The notes: generated by a model from the sequence alone, not told the origin. Positions 1 through 13,841 are shown, numbered from the stretch's first letter. The stretch is 64,000 nt of DNA from Rotaria socialis (GCA_905331475.1 CAJNYU010001455.1:62001-126000); one strand, 5' to 3'. Made by a program: numbers and translations.

Positions 1-246
1 TAAAGCATTCTTCGGTTCGCTTTGTCATCGAATGACGACGTGTACTCGAAGTAGAAAAAAACAACAAACAAGAATATTAGCAAAACTGTCCAAATATGAA
101 ACGAGCAATAGCACACAAACACACACGCACGCACACTCACACAAAAGAAACAAAATTACATTCAGAAATTAATAAAGAGATCCTATGTGTAAAACGAAAG
201 CGAACAGTTGAACATCGTTGAGCAATGGAAAGCAAAAGAATCACAA
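1..246. other. Flank downstream of CEP78 with CA-rich microsatellite
   Basis: This is the presumed 3' UTR and flank of the minus-strand CEP78 gene. An impure (CA)n stretch lies at about 115-145. An AATAAA on the + strand near 171 could belong to a gene left of the window. I see no coding exon here. Confidence 0.5.
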
Positions 247-3200
247 TTAACTTTTCATATTCGTATCTATGGATCCCGATGTTGATGATGAGGATGAGGA
301 TGATTGTAATCGTTCATCATTGTTCTCTGCAACTACCGTTTGATGATTTGTATTCGATCCATTGGCAATGTTTAATGGTGTCTCACGACGTTCTTCAAGT
401 GGATTAGTAAATGCATCATCAAGGCCAGCCATTGTTATTAATTCACCCAATCTGTAAAATAGAAGGATTGTTTATTTTTCAACTCAATTTTGAAAAACAA
501 AGAAATGTACCGTTTTGATCTAAGAAAATCTAGAAATTTTTGAAATTTCTGAAATGTATTTTCTACTACTGCACAAAAATGATCCTGTTCTCGTTGCGCT
601 AGATCATTTTTTGATAAAACCTAATTAATAAATAGATAAAACATTAATAATACGAAGTAGAATATTTATTTTACTTGTTGAAGTTGTTCTTCTAATTGTC
701 GTTTAGCTTGCCGCTCTTCGCGTAATTTACTTTCTAATCGTTGAATTCGACTCTAAAACAATCAACTATGACTATGAATCTAATTTCAAAAATATCTTTT
801 CAAACAACATACAATTGGATTTTCTTTTAATTGTTGCTGTTGCAAATCACCACCAGTACCATTGCCATAAATCGATTCTTCTGATGAATGGAAGCCACGT
901 GTTGGTAATTTAGGTGGAAATCCCCTAAGAAAAGCAACGAGACTCTCAAATAAATGAACACTTTGTAAGTAGACAAAGAAAACCACTATATCTGTCAAAA
1001 GATTCAAGTAATTTATATTCAAAACTCTTTTCATAATCCATGCTCAACTCTTAAAATATGTAAATGAGGAAATAGTTTGGATATTGATATACAAGTAAAA
1101 ATTATATCAATTCGATTTATCAATATTATAGGTGGTTAGTCATGCTTTCCTTTTAGAATGAATTCGTTTTTTTATGTACATATAAACATACGGTAATCGA
1201 CTTGCACGAGCAGCTGTTCTCCATGGTATTCCATCACTTCTGGGTTCAGTTGAAACAGACCCAGTGGATTTACTTCGTTGTAACTTAGCTGGATCAACAG
1301 GTGTTTTGGGATTGAAATAAGCTGGTCGATTAGCACCAGTTGTTGTCGTTGTTCGAGCAATTTTTGAACGAGGCCGTCGAGGAGATTCAAGTTTTAACCA
1401 TTTATACTAAATTTTAACAAGGAAATGAATTCTTATTTTATCTTTAATCGAATACAAACTTCACACAAACGATCATCTTCACAATTAATTAACAATTGTT
1501 CAATTAATTTCTCCATGATATCACGATCAACAAGAGGATTATTACGAATATCAATGATATGTATCAGACTATTGTATTTAGCTGCATTTAAAAATTCTTT
1601 TGCACCATTTGTTGATATAGCACAATCTTGAAGATCGAGTGCTGAAAAAGAAAACCAATAGTCGTTTATTATCTTAGATCAAAAGCATATCGAGAAATTT
1701 TTGTTTACATAATTAAATATTTAATTCATTTTTGCACGATACTACGAATATATCGTAAGGAAAAGAAAACATTCTATTTCCTGCTTAATCAATGCACGGA
1801 ATGGCATTTATGTCAATGACTTAATTGTATGTCATCTCATCGATTTTAAGAGCAGTTGTCGAGGCTAAAAAAACTACTTCCGATTAATTCTATTAAAGGA
1901 ATGAAAGAAAAAACTAATATCTTTTAACTATAAACAACTGTGATGTAAAAAATAGATAGATAATTTTAGAAAACTGTATTCTTTCATCAAATTAATTTTG
2001 CTTTCTAATAAAAACAAAATCAGGTCTCGGTGGAATTGAAATTCCATAATTAAATTATTTATCGTCGAATAAATAGTTACCCTTGATCCAAAGATCGGCT
2101 TCTAGTACTTCAGCTAGAAATGTTGCACCACGATCAGCAATTAATGAATTTCGATTGAGTGTTACACGTCGTAAACCAGACATATGATCAAGCATTGGAT
2201 TTTGATATGGTAAACTTTCTTTTTGTTGATGACGAAGACTTTCTTTCCAAACATCTGTATGACGTCGATTGCCTTGTTGCTACAAAAATGAAAACGCCAG
2301 TTGTTTATAGTTTATTGCATATGATTTAATAATTCTGTTTCTTCTAAGTCATGAAATATATTGAACACGCGAGAAGAAAAACTCCGTTCTTTGCCATAAT
2401 AGTAGGTTCCTCTTACAATTCAGTTCTACGGACTACTTTTTTTTCAGTCATGAAAATGAATAATCAAACGATGTCGTTTTTTTCTAAAGAATTCTTCATG
2501 TCATACGGTCATCTAGCTGCTATAATTAGTCTTTTATTTATTGCAATGCTTGTATTGATGGTTATCATTCTGTTATTTTTTCAACCACAACATGCAAGAT
2601 TTTTCGACGAAGAAGATATTGTCAGTGAAACTGATCTAACAGTATTAGGATATAATACATTGGAACTTGAAAGTTTTTAATCACAACCAATCAATATTAT
2701 TTGTTAACATCAGTATTTGTCAATCGATGTAACTTTGTTCAGTACTGTGTTTTTTTTCTTCTTCGTTTTATTATATACACCTATTCGCTTATCTCGTATC
2801 AACTTTTGTAACTCCAATAAAAAATTTTGCTCTTTAAACTATGACCTTACTCTGATAAGATCAGCAATAATGTGTGCACCTTGGCTGGTGAGTGAACAAG
2901 CTGAAAAATCGACTTCACGAATTTTTGGTGCTTGATTCAAATGCCGACAAAGGACTAAAAGAAAGATAGGTTTTCGTTTTTCGTGTTTTCAACAAAGCAA
3001 ATCATCTTACTATCAAGTCCTTCATCGCCAATTGGACTATTCGTAAGACGAAAATGGATGAGTGATTTGCATTTGGCAATTCCCTGAAAACAATTAGAAT
3101 TGACGATAAACAATAACTTTTAATTTCTCTATACCTGAGCTAATGTTGTTAGATCTTTACGTCGAAATGGAAGACCATCGAATTCCAATAAAACAAGTTC

Positions 3201-3697
3201 TGTTGTTATCAATAAACTATCCTTGATATGTGTACAGATTTTTGATAATAATTCTTTTGATTGAAATATTGGTGGACGTTTGGAAGCTGATGAAGCTCGT
3301 TTTAATGTTCGCCGTTCAGCTAAATAAATGAAATGAATTAAAAATATGTCAATTTATTTTTTGATATAAAAGTAAAACCTTCGGCAAAATTGTTCGACAA
3401 TGAATTATAGTATTGACTACGTAATGTAAGAGAACGAAGTGTTTTACATGTACCAATAGCCGAACATAATGGTGTCCAATCATCAAATCTAAGTGAACTG
3501 GTTTTATGCGAAGAAAAGAAAACATTTTACGATGCATACCGAAGACTATCTGTGTCTAAATCAATAATTCCAGAATCAAGTTTGATTTTTACACTTGACA
3601 AAGGCAATAAATGATATTGACGACAATGATCATCATATTTAGAGCTAAAATCACATTGAACATCAGATGTTGTTTTAGATATTGGATCAACACGCAT
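247..3697 (-). CDS. CEP78: CEP78, centrosomal LRR and coiled-coil protein (12 exons)
   Basis: Exons on the minus strand: 3697-3540, 3488-3379, 3319-3135, 3083-3011, 2954-2851, 2279-2081, 1641-1460, 1406-1192, 924-813, 752-675, 620-511, 451-247. Phases close to a 576-residue protein; human CEP78 is about 690-720. The first exon reads like the human N-terminus (a GIIDLDTDSLR segment against VLDFNADRLR). Leucine-rich repeats follow, including SLIHFRLTNSPIGDEGL, DHMSGLRRVTLNRNSLI and ALDLQDCAISTNGAKEFL. Then come the conserved PWRTAARA motif, a coiled coil (exon 752-675) and the NTFQKFQKFLDFL and LGELITMAGLD segments. CEP78 is a distal centriole and cilium-base protein linked in vertebrates to control of centriole length and cilium biogenesis. 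The start is the first ATG in an exon that aligns with the human start. A serine-rich tail precedes the stop. Two introns are long (1642-2080 and 2280-2850); the second holds a small + strand ORF. Confidence 0.9.
2450..2680 (+). CDS. Nested small single-pass membrane protein (76 aa), unrecognised
   Basis: This ORF lies antisense within the 571 bp CEP78 intron 2280-2850. It starts at an ATG two bases after a strong splice-acceptor string (a T run ending in CAG at 2445-2447), so a cis or spliced-leader acceptor could set the 5' end. The product has a short N-terminal region, one hydrophobic helix (about residues 21-44, AAIISLLFIAMLVLMVIILL) and an acidic cytosolic-looking tail (FFDEEDIVSETDL). 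An in-frame extension upstream to 2351 exists but lies before the acceptor. No family is recognised. It could still be a chance ORF. The clean helix, charged tail, acceptor and unusually large host intron argue for a real gene. Confidence 0.5.
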   Translation: MKMNNQTMSFFSKEFFMSYGHLAAIISLLFIAMLVLMVIILLFFQPQHARFFDEEDIVSETDLTVLGYNTLELESF

Positions 3698-4312
3698 GAT
3701 TGTCTGGATAAGAGTCAGTTATCGAAGAACATTTCTTTACTCTAAAATATCAAGAGATTATGACTTGATAGTTTCATTTTTTTGTGGTTATCGTTGACTG
3801 GATGAATAGAACAAGGCACCGCTTTATCCATGTCGCTAAGCGAATGTCCTCAGTGTTTTATTACTGAAATTCTTACATTTTTAACTGGTTTTTAATATTT
3901 TTTTCAATATTGAATTCTTTTTCATTTGATTTTCTATATAGAAATTTTTTTTCGATATACATTTCATTGGCATAGATGGCGCGACTATAGATAAATTTGC
4001 TATTCAATCGCTGTTCTGCTTTACCTGCATATGAAGTTTATCTGCTTTTGCAAAATCATGAAAGAAAAAAAAATTTTGTAAGTATTCGAGTTGTTCTTAC
4101 ACCATCAGCTGTCAACTTGCCTTTTTTTGCTAAAAATGAATCAAAACACCATCACGTTTATTTGCTTTTCTTTCTTCTGGGTTGTGCAACGTTATTTCTT
4201 TCTTAACTAAATCGTTGCTTCAGATATTTGTGTTTAAATACTCAGGTTATTTTTTACTTGCGTTTCATTCTTTCAGACGTCTACAAGTAGTTAAAATAGT
4301 GAGCAAAAGAAA
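3698..4312. promoter_or_regulatory. Divergent CEP78/TEP1 intergenic region
   Basis: The head-to-head starts of CEP78 (-) and TEP1 (+) share these 615 bp, so this is the likely location of both promoters. A polypyrimidine tract ending in CAG at about 4270-4278 lies some 35 nt upstream of the TEP1 ATG. It could be the acceptor of a 5' UTR intron or of a spliced leader. No TATA-like element stands out in this AT-rich DNA. Confidence 0.45.
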
Positions 4313-7300
4313 ATGGCTGATCCAAAAAAGCCATCGACGGCATCCTCATTATTGTCTACTAAAGGTTCGCTCTTGTCAACAAAAAGTACAACGCTTACCA
4401 ATAGTTCATTGTTACAAGGCTCAAGTCTTTTATCTTCATCAACACTTAATACAACAAGCCCCCTTCTATCAGGATCGAGTACAAGCAAACCATCGAGTCT
4501 TTTTACTTCATCAACGCTGCTGGGAGCTTCATCCAAACCATCAGCACCCTCAACCTTAATAAATACTACAGTTAAAACATCTTTTTCATCGACGCAATCA
4601 AATACTCCATTGACATCATTAACTTCATCATCTCTCTTTTCTACTGCACCTAAAACATCCTCATCAACATTATTCAACACTACTTCTACGACATCATCAT
4701 TTCTGTCCACTGCAGCGTTTCCCACTAATAATACGTTGCTTGCATCGTCGAATTTAAATAATCCATCATTGTTCACAAGTGAAACAAGTTTAAGCCGAAA
4801 ACGTAAAGCTGAAACTTTAGAATCAACAGTTATAAATAAATCATTGGAACAGGAAACTCCAAAGAAATCTACATTAGAAACAAGAAAGACAAGTACAACT
4901 GTTACAGTTTCTGTGGATAATGAACGCAAATATAATATTGAGAATATTCAACCTGCAGCAAGTCGTCTTGCTATTGATTTACATTGTCATGTTCCAGCAG
5001 CAAAACGTCCTCGTATTGATCCATTTTCTTCAATTTATAATAAACTTGAAAGTGACAATACCAGCGATGATGATTTCAATGTTGGCATTAAATCGATCAA
5101 AGTTTGATATTCATCTATTTTTTTTTCGTTTAGAAAATACATCGATTTTCTTTTTTATCTATTTATAGAAAAGTCTTCTGAATTCATTGGCTGATTCATT
5201 ATTAAGTCAACCCGATCTAAGAAAAGCAACAGATTCAAAACGAACAGAACTTATTCGTCTTGCTAATTTAGTTGTTGACAAAGATCCAGAATTTATTCTT
5301 AAAGTAAAACTAAAATTTAACTCGAAAATACTTTCTTAATTCGTGATTTTAGGCTGCACTGTATACACGAAATCATTTAAATATTCGTATAACAGCTAAT
5401 TTTCTACTTGCCTATGCTGCATATACAGAACCATGTCGTATATTTTTAAAGAAATATTTTAAAGTGACTGTTAATTTACCATCGGATTGGATTGAAATAG
5501 CTGAACTTTATCAAACATTCTTCGATAGACGTATTCATTTCGGTGCATTGCCATCTGCATTACGTCGTGTTATGGTGAAAAAATTTGTTGATTTCGATAA
5601 ATATCAACTTGCGAAATATAATAAAGAAAAAGCACGTTTAAAAAAAGCAAAAAAATCAAATGCAACAACAACTGGTGGTGCTACGCGAGGAAAATGGGGT
5701 TCTGCTCCTGGACGAGGCAGAGGAGCTAGTCGAGGAGGTCGTGGACGTCCAGCAGCTCGAGCATCTTCAACCGAATCGAATATGAGTGTAACAACAGCAG
5801 AACCCAAACCCAGCAAACAAATAAAGAAAATACTGGCACAAGTTAGCGAAGACGAACGTGAAACACGCCGAATGGCATTTACATTGAAACGGTTAATTCG
5901 TCAATTACATATCAGTGAGCCAGTCGAACATGTTTGGTGTCTATTGGGTAAACGATATCCGGAAACATCGGAACTTTTTTATCAATCACGTTTACCTGGT
6001 GTATTCGAAGCAGAACGTGCTAACAAACGTATGAAATTACCAACACCGGAAACGTAAGCACAATTTGTTTCTGTTTTTTTTGTTTTCATTGCATAAATAA
6101 TGGTTTTTTATTTTGAATAGATGGGAAACACAGATCAGTCTTAAAGGCAACAAAGCTGAAGTTTGGGAAAAATTAATTGATAATAAAAAACTGCCATTTA
6201 TGGCTATGTTGAGAAATTTACGAAATATGATTAAAGTTGGTATGTATTGAGAAATTCATTTTTATTAAATTTCATATCATGTGAATTCACATTATTCTCT
6301 TATTTGTTTTAAGGCATTTCTGAAAAACATCATCAATGGGTATTAAAAAAACTTCAAGATGATGGTGCCGTTATGTACAGTCGCCAATTTCCGTTTCGTT
6401 TCTTCTCCGCATATCAAATATTTGATGAACTTGAAGAAGAATTTAATAAATGGTGTGCAGCTAAAGAAACTATATCTGGAATACCTGATATTAAAAGTCG
6501 ACGATTAACACGAAAAGAAAAAGGCAAAAAGACTGTTTTGACTCCACTGGAAAAAGCCAAAAAACTTGGTTCAAAAGAAATCAAATATGACCCGGCTCTA
6601 TTACAACGTTATAGAAAAGCACTTGATTGTTCAGTTAAAATAGCTACTCAGCGTAATTGTCAACCAATACCTGGTCGAACATTTGTCTTTTGCAATTTAA
6701 GTGAAGCCATGCGTCAACCATGTCAAGCAGCTAAAGGTTTAGGTAAACCACGAACACGTGCTGAAATAGGCCTTTTAATGGGTTTAATGTGTAAATCGGC
6801 TTGTGAATCAAGTCAGTTAATTACTTATAAAACAAAAGATAGTTATACTGAAATTGAACAAACACCACAAGACACAATACTCAATCAAATGACAAAAATT
6901 TTAGAGGTTGATCAATTGACAACAACATCATTATCAGCAACATCCGACGTTTGTATACCGCCAGCCTTTCTTACCAATATGATTGCTGAAAAACGATGGT
7001 TTGATAATATGTAAGTCAACAAAGAGAAGAAGATGAACGAAGCATTTATAAATATGAATTTCTTTTATTTTCTAGCATTATTGTTTCCGATGGATTGAAA
7101 GCTGATACAGCTGAATCAGATTTTGTTTATCGATTTCTTTCACTTTATCGTTATTTAGTCAATCCTGAACTTATGTTTGTTAGTATTGATTTAAGTATTG
7201 CTCAATGTTCACTATCAAAATCCGATCGATTTAACAATCGAAATGATATATTTCTTAGTGGTTTTTCTGATGCAATATTACAATTTATTGCTGAACGTGG

Positions 7301-10300
7301 TAATGATGGACAATTGTTACATGTTGAAAATATGGATAATGCGCATGGTCTTAATAAAATCGATGAACAGAAAAAAGATTCACAATCAACAACTGACTCA
7401 TCAAATGATCAGCAATCAAAAATATCAACAGATATACCAATGACAACATTAGTACCACGTTGGCGTACGGTACGTGTATTTATATCATCGACATTTAAAG
7501 ATATGCATGCTGAACGTGATATTTTAACGCGTTATGTTTTTCCTGAATTACGCCAACGAGCGAAAAGTCTTTTCGTGAATCTCTATCAAACCGATCTTCG
7601 ATGGGGTATAGCAGAAAGTCAATCGAATCAATCAGTTTACTTATGTCTCAATGAAGTATATCGTAGTGATTATTTTATTGGTATGGTTGGTGAACGTTAT
7701 GGTTATATACCAAAATCTTATGATGTTCCAAAGGATGATACACGATTTAAATGGCTAGAAACATTACCAATAGGATATAGTATAACAGATTTAGAGATAC
7801 AAGCCGGTGCATTTAATCAATCGGCATCGAAAAAACAAAATCGAGCATTTTTCTATCTTCGTAATCCGAAAGTTATTCAAGACATTCCTAAACCATGGTC
7901 TGATGATTTCACTACTGAAGATAACCATTCAAGAATAAAAATGAATAATTTAAAGCAACGTATACGTGCAAGTGGCTTTGAAACATTTGACGAGTATCCA
8001 TGTTCATGGCAAGGTGTATCCAATGATCGACCACTTGTTACTGATCTTGAACAATTTGCACAACGTGTTATTGATAATCTATGGACATCGTTACAAGAAG
8101 AATATAAACCTGAATATGTTCTCTTAGATGATAATGATCTCGAAGATACTCAACATCAACAATATCGTCTTTCATTTATGGAACATTTTGTTAGTCGAAA
8201 TAAAATGCTTCAAGACACAATTAAAGGTATTAGTAAAGTATCTGTTATTCTTATTACAGGGCAGCAAGGTTCAGGTAAAACAGCTGCGATAGCTGCTATC
8301 GCAAATAGTATTATGTCACGTGTGAATTCAAATATTAAATTATATGAACATTATGCTGGGATTACACGTGCATCATTGAATAGTCTTTCTATGCTTCGTC
8401 GTTTACTTTGTCAAATGATAAATGATCATTCCGAATTAGCGAGTCAATTTCCTATTGATCAAATTCGCACAAGTTCATATACAGATCTATGTAAAATTCT
8501 ATACGATTTTCTTCGTATGAGAAAAAGTCTTTCAAATATTGTTATTTGTATTGATGGCGTTGAACTACTCGATAACGAAACATTAGTTCATACATTAAAT
8601 TTTATTCCAAAAGATTTCAATTTTGAAAAAACAACATTTATTATTAGTGCTACTGAAGGTAGTAATGTTGAAGCAGCATGCAAAAATCTATCTAATACAT
8701 TAGCTATTGACATAACAAATCTTGAAATACTTGAACGTAGTGAAATCGTTCGTAAACATCTTGATCGTTTTGGTAAGAAATTAGATGAACATGCATTTTC
8801 ATCACAAATGAAATTCATTACTGGAAAACGTGATTCATTTAAACCGTCGTATTTAACATTAATATGTGAAGAACTGTTATTAATGACAGATTATGAAAAG
8901 AAAATCACGGAAAAATTAAAAGCAATTCCACAACGACAACATTTATTTTTACTGGAAATTTTCAAACGACTGGAAATACTCTTCGGCGAAACATATGTTG
9001 CAACAATCTTCGGTTTACTTTATTCAGCACGACAAGATTTAACCGAACAAGAATTACGTGATTTACTCAATATTTCATTTGATTCATCGAGAACTTTGCC
9101 TCCACCAGAAAATTATACTTACCCGATAACGACAACATCTTTACAGTTAGCAGATTTCATTTACAATTGTCATATTTTATTGAAACCACAATTCTTTGAT
9201 GGACCACAAACCGTTTCCATAGCATCAAATGAAATTCGACAACTAGTGAAAACACGTTATATACAATCGAATGAACAACAATGTAATATCTATAGATTGC
9301 TTTCTTTCTATTATTGGTGCGAGGCAGCCGGACCTCAATGGACATCAATGAATATTAAAGCATTTGAACATTTACCATTTTATTTATATGCTGCCGACGA
9401 ACCTAAATTATACTATTCAGTATTAACGGACCTTAAATTTCTAGCTGGTAAATGTCGTGTCGGCCTTGTTCACGTATTAATTGATGATTATGAATTAATT
9501 AAAACTGCATTACCAATTTCAACTAGTAAACCAATCTCTTCATTTAGTAGAACAAAACCAAACGTATCAAGCAATGTAAAAGATCGACAAGAAATCAATG
9601 AATTTTTTCTACAACAATACCGTTCATTTATTCAACGAAATAGTCACATTCTAGCTAGTACTCCGTCGTTGATCTATCAACAAGCATTAAATGAATTAGA
9701 AACGAGTTCTGTTTTTGTTAATATTCAACAAATACTTTCTAATTATCAGAAAAATTCAATAAATAATGATGATCATATTACGGCATTCGTTCGTATTAAT
9801 AAACCAGATAATATGGAACAAATGAAATATTCAATTGAAGCTTTTGCAGAACCTATTCGATGTTTATCTGTATCACCATCAGGTAAATTAAAAAACTTCT
9901 AACCAAAAATATAATGCACGACACTTTTATTATTTCTTTTTAGGTATGTTTCTAGCTGCTGGTTCTGCTGATTGTTTAGTTCGTCTTTATAATACGTCAA
10001 CATCTCGTTTATTAAAATTATTTGTTGGTCATGCTGCACCCATATCAGCTGTATGTTTTGCTGGTAATGATCGTCTAGTAAGTGGTAGTGACGATGGTGG
10101 TTTATCGATTTGGGATGTATCAAATGGTCATCGTTTAAATATACTTACACCAACACATAATAAACGAGTTTCAGAACTATGTTCAAATCAACGTGGTACA
10201 CAATTTGCTTCAGTTTCATGGGATTCATATGTTCGTATATGGGATTTACAAAAAGGTCGACAAGAAACAGAAATACGTTTACATCCTAAACCAGTCTCAA

Positions 10301-12996
10301 GTGTTGCATTTCATCCCGATGGTTTCATGTTAGTAACTGGTTGTTGGGATGGTATTGTTCGACAATGGAATGTAGCTACTGGCCAACGTAAATCCGTTAT
10401 GCGTGGACATTTAAGTTCAATAAAAGCTGTTGCTTATTCTGCTGATGGCCGTTATATTGCATCGTGTTCAATTGATGGTGAATGTCGTTTATGGAATGCT
10501 TTAACTGGTAGTCAAGTTGGTCTCATATCAGCTCGTATAAGTTCAATTTATTTTTCACCCAATGGATCAACATTAGCATCAGCAGGTAACGATGGTCGTG
10601 TACGAGTATTTTCATCGACTATTGGTCAATGCCAAATGATTATTTCTAATGAAACATGGGGCTCTGTATCGAATATAATAATTCATCCCGAAGGAGAATA
10701 TATTATTGCTGGATATCATTCGGGTTCAATACGAATATTCGATATACAAAATGGTACTACCGAACAAGAACTTCATTATCATCAAGGTCGTATTCATCGT
10801 CTTGGATTTGCACCATCATCCGGAAACATTCTTATATCAGCATCGGGTGATAGCTGTTCACGCATTTACGATTTGAAAGATTTAGGTACACGTACTGATC
10901 TTCGCGTTCAAACTGCAACACTCAAAGGTCACACAGCAGCTGTTCTATCATGTGCTATTGGTACAACGAAAATCATCGCAACAGGTTCAGAAGATGCAAC
11001 CGTATGTATTTACGTAATATCACAATATTTTGAACGTTCATCATATGAACCAACTCAAATTGTAACTGAACATCGTACACCAGTAACAGGTATAGCATTT
11101 AACAATGAAACAAATCAATTGATAACAGCTAGTCGTGATGGTCAAGTACATATATGGGCTATCAGTCGATATTCAACCAAATCTGTTGTAACACTTTCGA
11201 ATACACTTGCTCATTGTCATGCTGATTGGATTAATGATATTGCTTTATCCAATACAAATAATGGTTTGCTTGTAACTGCATCAAATGATAATACATTAAA
11301 AATTTGGAATACTCTACCGAAAGTAGCAAAAACTGATGGCGATTCTATGGATGTTGTTTCAGCTGAGGTTGAAGAAGCTCGTGTAACACTTCGCGGCCAT
11401 CAAGCTTCGGTTAATGCAGTTTGCTTTTCATATGGTTGTGTTGTTTCAGGTTCATTAGATAATACTGTTCGAGTATGGTCTCATAAAGGTACTGAAATAA
11501 CATGTTTACGTGGTCATACAGAAAAAGTAACTTCATGTGACTTATGGGTAAAATTGAAAGGTGTCGATTATAAAAATGAAAAGGATACAGATTCGAACTG
11601 GGGAAATATAGTCGAAGAACAAGAACGAGGACTTTCACGTACAACACATACAGTTGATACAATGCTTGTTGTTAGCGCATCAGAAGACGGTTCAGTACGT
11701 ATATGGCGTCCAACAGATCCTGAACAGCGTTGTGTTTATGATGCACATGCACAACCATTGAATGATATTGTTGTTAGCAATGAATCAATTCTAACATCAT
11801 CACTTGATAAAACAGTGCGTTCGTGGCAAATTCCAATGAATGCATTTACAAATTATGATTCAACATCATCAGCAATGACACCTCAAATAGCTCAACCGGT
11901 TAGTCATTTAGATGAAGTTACATCGATTTGTGTCTCGCGTGATAATTCTCTTGTTTTTACTGTTTCACGTGATGCACATCTATTCATTTGGTCATTATTA
12001 TCAACGAAAAATGATGATTACGATATGGATACAGACATGCCAAAGACTAAAATGTCTAAACAACCGTTTCATATTATACAATCAATCAAAGCACATGAGG
12101 AAACCATTCTTGGTATGGCTTTAGTTCGTTCTGACGCTCAACATCATTGTCTTGTAACTGGTTCGGTTGATAAAAAAATAAAAATTTGGACAGTTACAAA
12201 TAATAAAAACGAAGATAAATGTTCAATAAAACGTTTAAAAACTGATACAACAATAAGTGGACCTGTTTCATTTGTTGCCGGCCAATATGACATGCCATAT
12301 TTTGTTGTTGGTGAAAATCAATCATTCGATTCGCTTACATTCCATCTTTATTCATCATCTTCATTGGAACGCTTAAAAACATATAAGACAGCAACATGTC
12401 ATTGGCCATTATCATCTTTCCTAACATTAAATGAAAATAACCATTGCATTTTAACAATTGGCTCGACAAGTCATGAACTATGCTCATATGATTTATCATT
12501 AGTTCATTCAACAGATAGCAAATTATTTGCATCTTACACATCGAAAATTGAATATCGAACATCAGTTCCATCGGAATGGATAACATCAATTGAAAGTCTT
12601 GATAACAAACAAATATTTTACTTGGGTACAACAAATGGAAATCTTTTTTCGACATCAAACTTATTTAGTGACATACAAACATGGAATAGAAGTCGTATAT
12701 CGTCAAAACCACGAGCAATTACAGGCCTGTGTTCGATCAATAATGAATTTATATTTACAAGTGGCCACGATAATGTCATTCGAGTACAGTATAGAAATGA
12801 TCATTCAAAATTGATGAATACAAATGATAATGATTCATCAGTACATGAAGATATAGACGATATCCTTGGACAATATCCTGTACCAGCGCCTATTACACAA
12901 ATGCGTGCGTGGAAACAAAGTAACAATGGAATATTTGGTGTTGTAGCCGGTGATACATTAGGCAATCTCTATCTTATACAGTGGTATTCGTCTTGA
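4313..12996 (+). CDS. TEP1: TEP1, telomerase/vault protein 1 (TROVE, DUF4062, NACHT, WD40)
   Basis: Exons: 4313-5101, 5169-5303, 5353-6053, 6121-6239, 6314-7010, 7076-9882, 9944-12996. Phases close to 2766 residues; human TEP1 is 2627. The N-terminal ~230 residues are Ser/Thr/Leu low complexity. The TROVE RNA-binding module (about 310-690) matches human closely (VNLPSDWIEIAELYQ, KLPFMAMLRNLRNMIKVG, SRQFPFRFF). A vWA-like part follows, then DUF4062 (VRVFISSTFKDMHAERD at about 945), a NACHT ATPase with Walker A GQQGSGKT (about 1209-1216) and Walker B IVICIDG, then about 1000 residues of WD40 repeats to the C-terminus. In vertebrates TEP1 binds telomerase RNA and is a vault particle component that holds vault RNA. 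An Arg/Gly-rich insertion (about 420-445) sits where the human protein has a Pro/Arg-rich spacer. The two long ORFs meeting at 9.9 kb are one gene, joined by a 61 bp intron. Confidence 0.95.
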
Positions 12997-13114
12997 CTGT
13001 GATTAAATATTGTCCTATATAGTTTATTATGAGTGTTTCTTACTATTAGTATATTGACTACGCTGACTACATACTTACTTCTGTATCATGAAGCTATATT
13101 TTGTTTTAAATTTC

Positions 13115-13120
13115 AATAAA
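13115..13120 (+). terminator. TEP1 polyadenylation signal
   Basis: A canonical AATAAA lies 119 nt after the TEP1 stop. It is the first one downstream. Confidence 0.55.
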
Positions 13121-13841
13121 CATGGTACAACAAAAAGCATATATCAATTCTCTTAATTTTAAGCGAGTCAAGAGGATGACAATGAAATTGAATAATAGAA
13201 ATTAATAGAAAGATATACATATTTATATGATAGATTCAAGATACGAACTTGGATTTGTTTTAAAAATTCATAAAATCATATGAAAGTTGTTTGTAGTGAA
13301 GAAGTTGAATTGAGATAGTATACGCCTCTCATCTATGCTTTGACTATCGTTGATTTGCTGACAGAAAATTGCCGTTAGGAGAAGAACTATCAGTTGCATG
13401 TAAAAGATCTGACTGATATCCAACTATTAAAAATCCCTAAAACTACTTTTTAATAGTATCAACATTAATATTTACGAGAATTTGTCTCAGAAGAATGACA
13501 AAAGCTCTAGACATGCATGGGGGGAGTTGAATTCAAAACGCTACTCGAAAATCTTTTATTTTGCCATTGAATTTCTTTACTAATAGTAATCGTATCGGTC
13601 GATATTTTCTACTATAGCTACTAACTTATTGATGATTTACATAAACTTTTTAACCTAAGCAATTAGAATTTTCGTTATCAGAAAAAGTAAACAAATAACT
13701 CGCGTGTGAAACAAATCTTTATAATCGTAAACATACAATTGAATCATTTGTTACCGATTCGACTATTCCTCATCATCCTTTTTATTAAACAATAATTCAT
13801 TTTTTGCGCAGTAAATAGTTTCGATTGAATTTTTTTTCTAA
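13121..13841. other. Intergenic, no gene seen
   Basis: AT-rich sequence between the TEP1 3' end and the next + strand ORF. I see no repeat, exon or RNA gene. The last 100 bp would be the promoter of the 13842 ORF. Confidence 0.5.

Noticed and set aside
4291-4929. 212-residue minus-strand ORF opposite the TEP1 start
   Set aside because: It is the shadow of the Ser/Thr-rich first TEP1 exon and gives a Val/Asp-rich sequence with no family features.
7095-12996. Two separate genes, a 935-residue ATPase and a 1016-residue WD40 protein
   Set aside because: The frames join across a 61 bp GT-AG intron in phase, and both halves align to one TEP1 protein.
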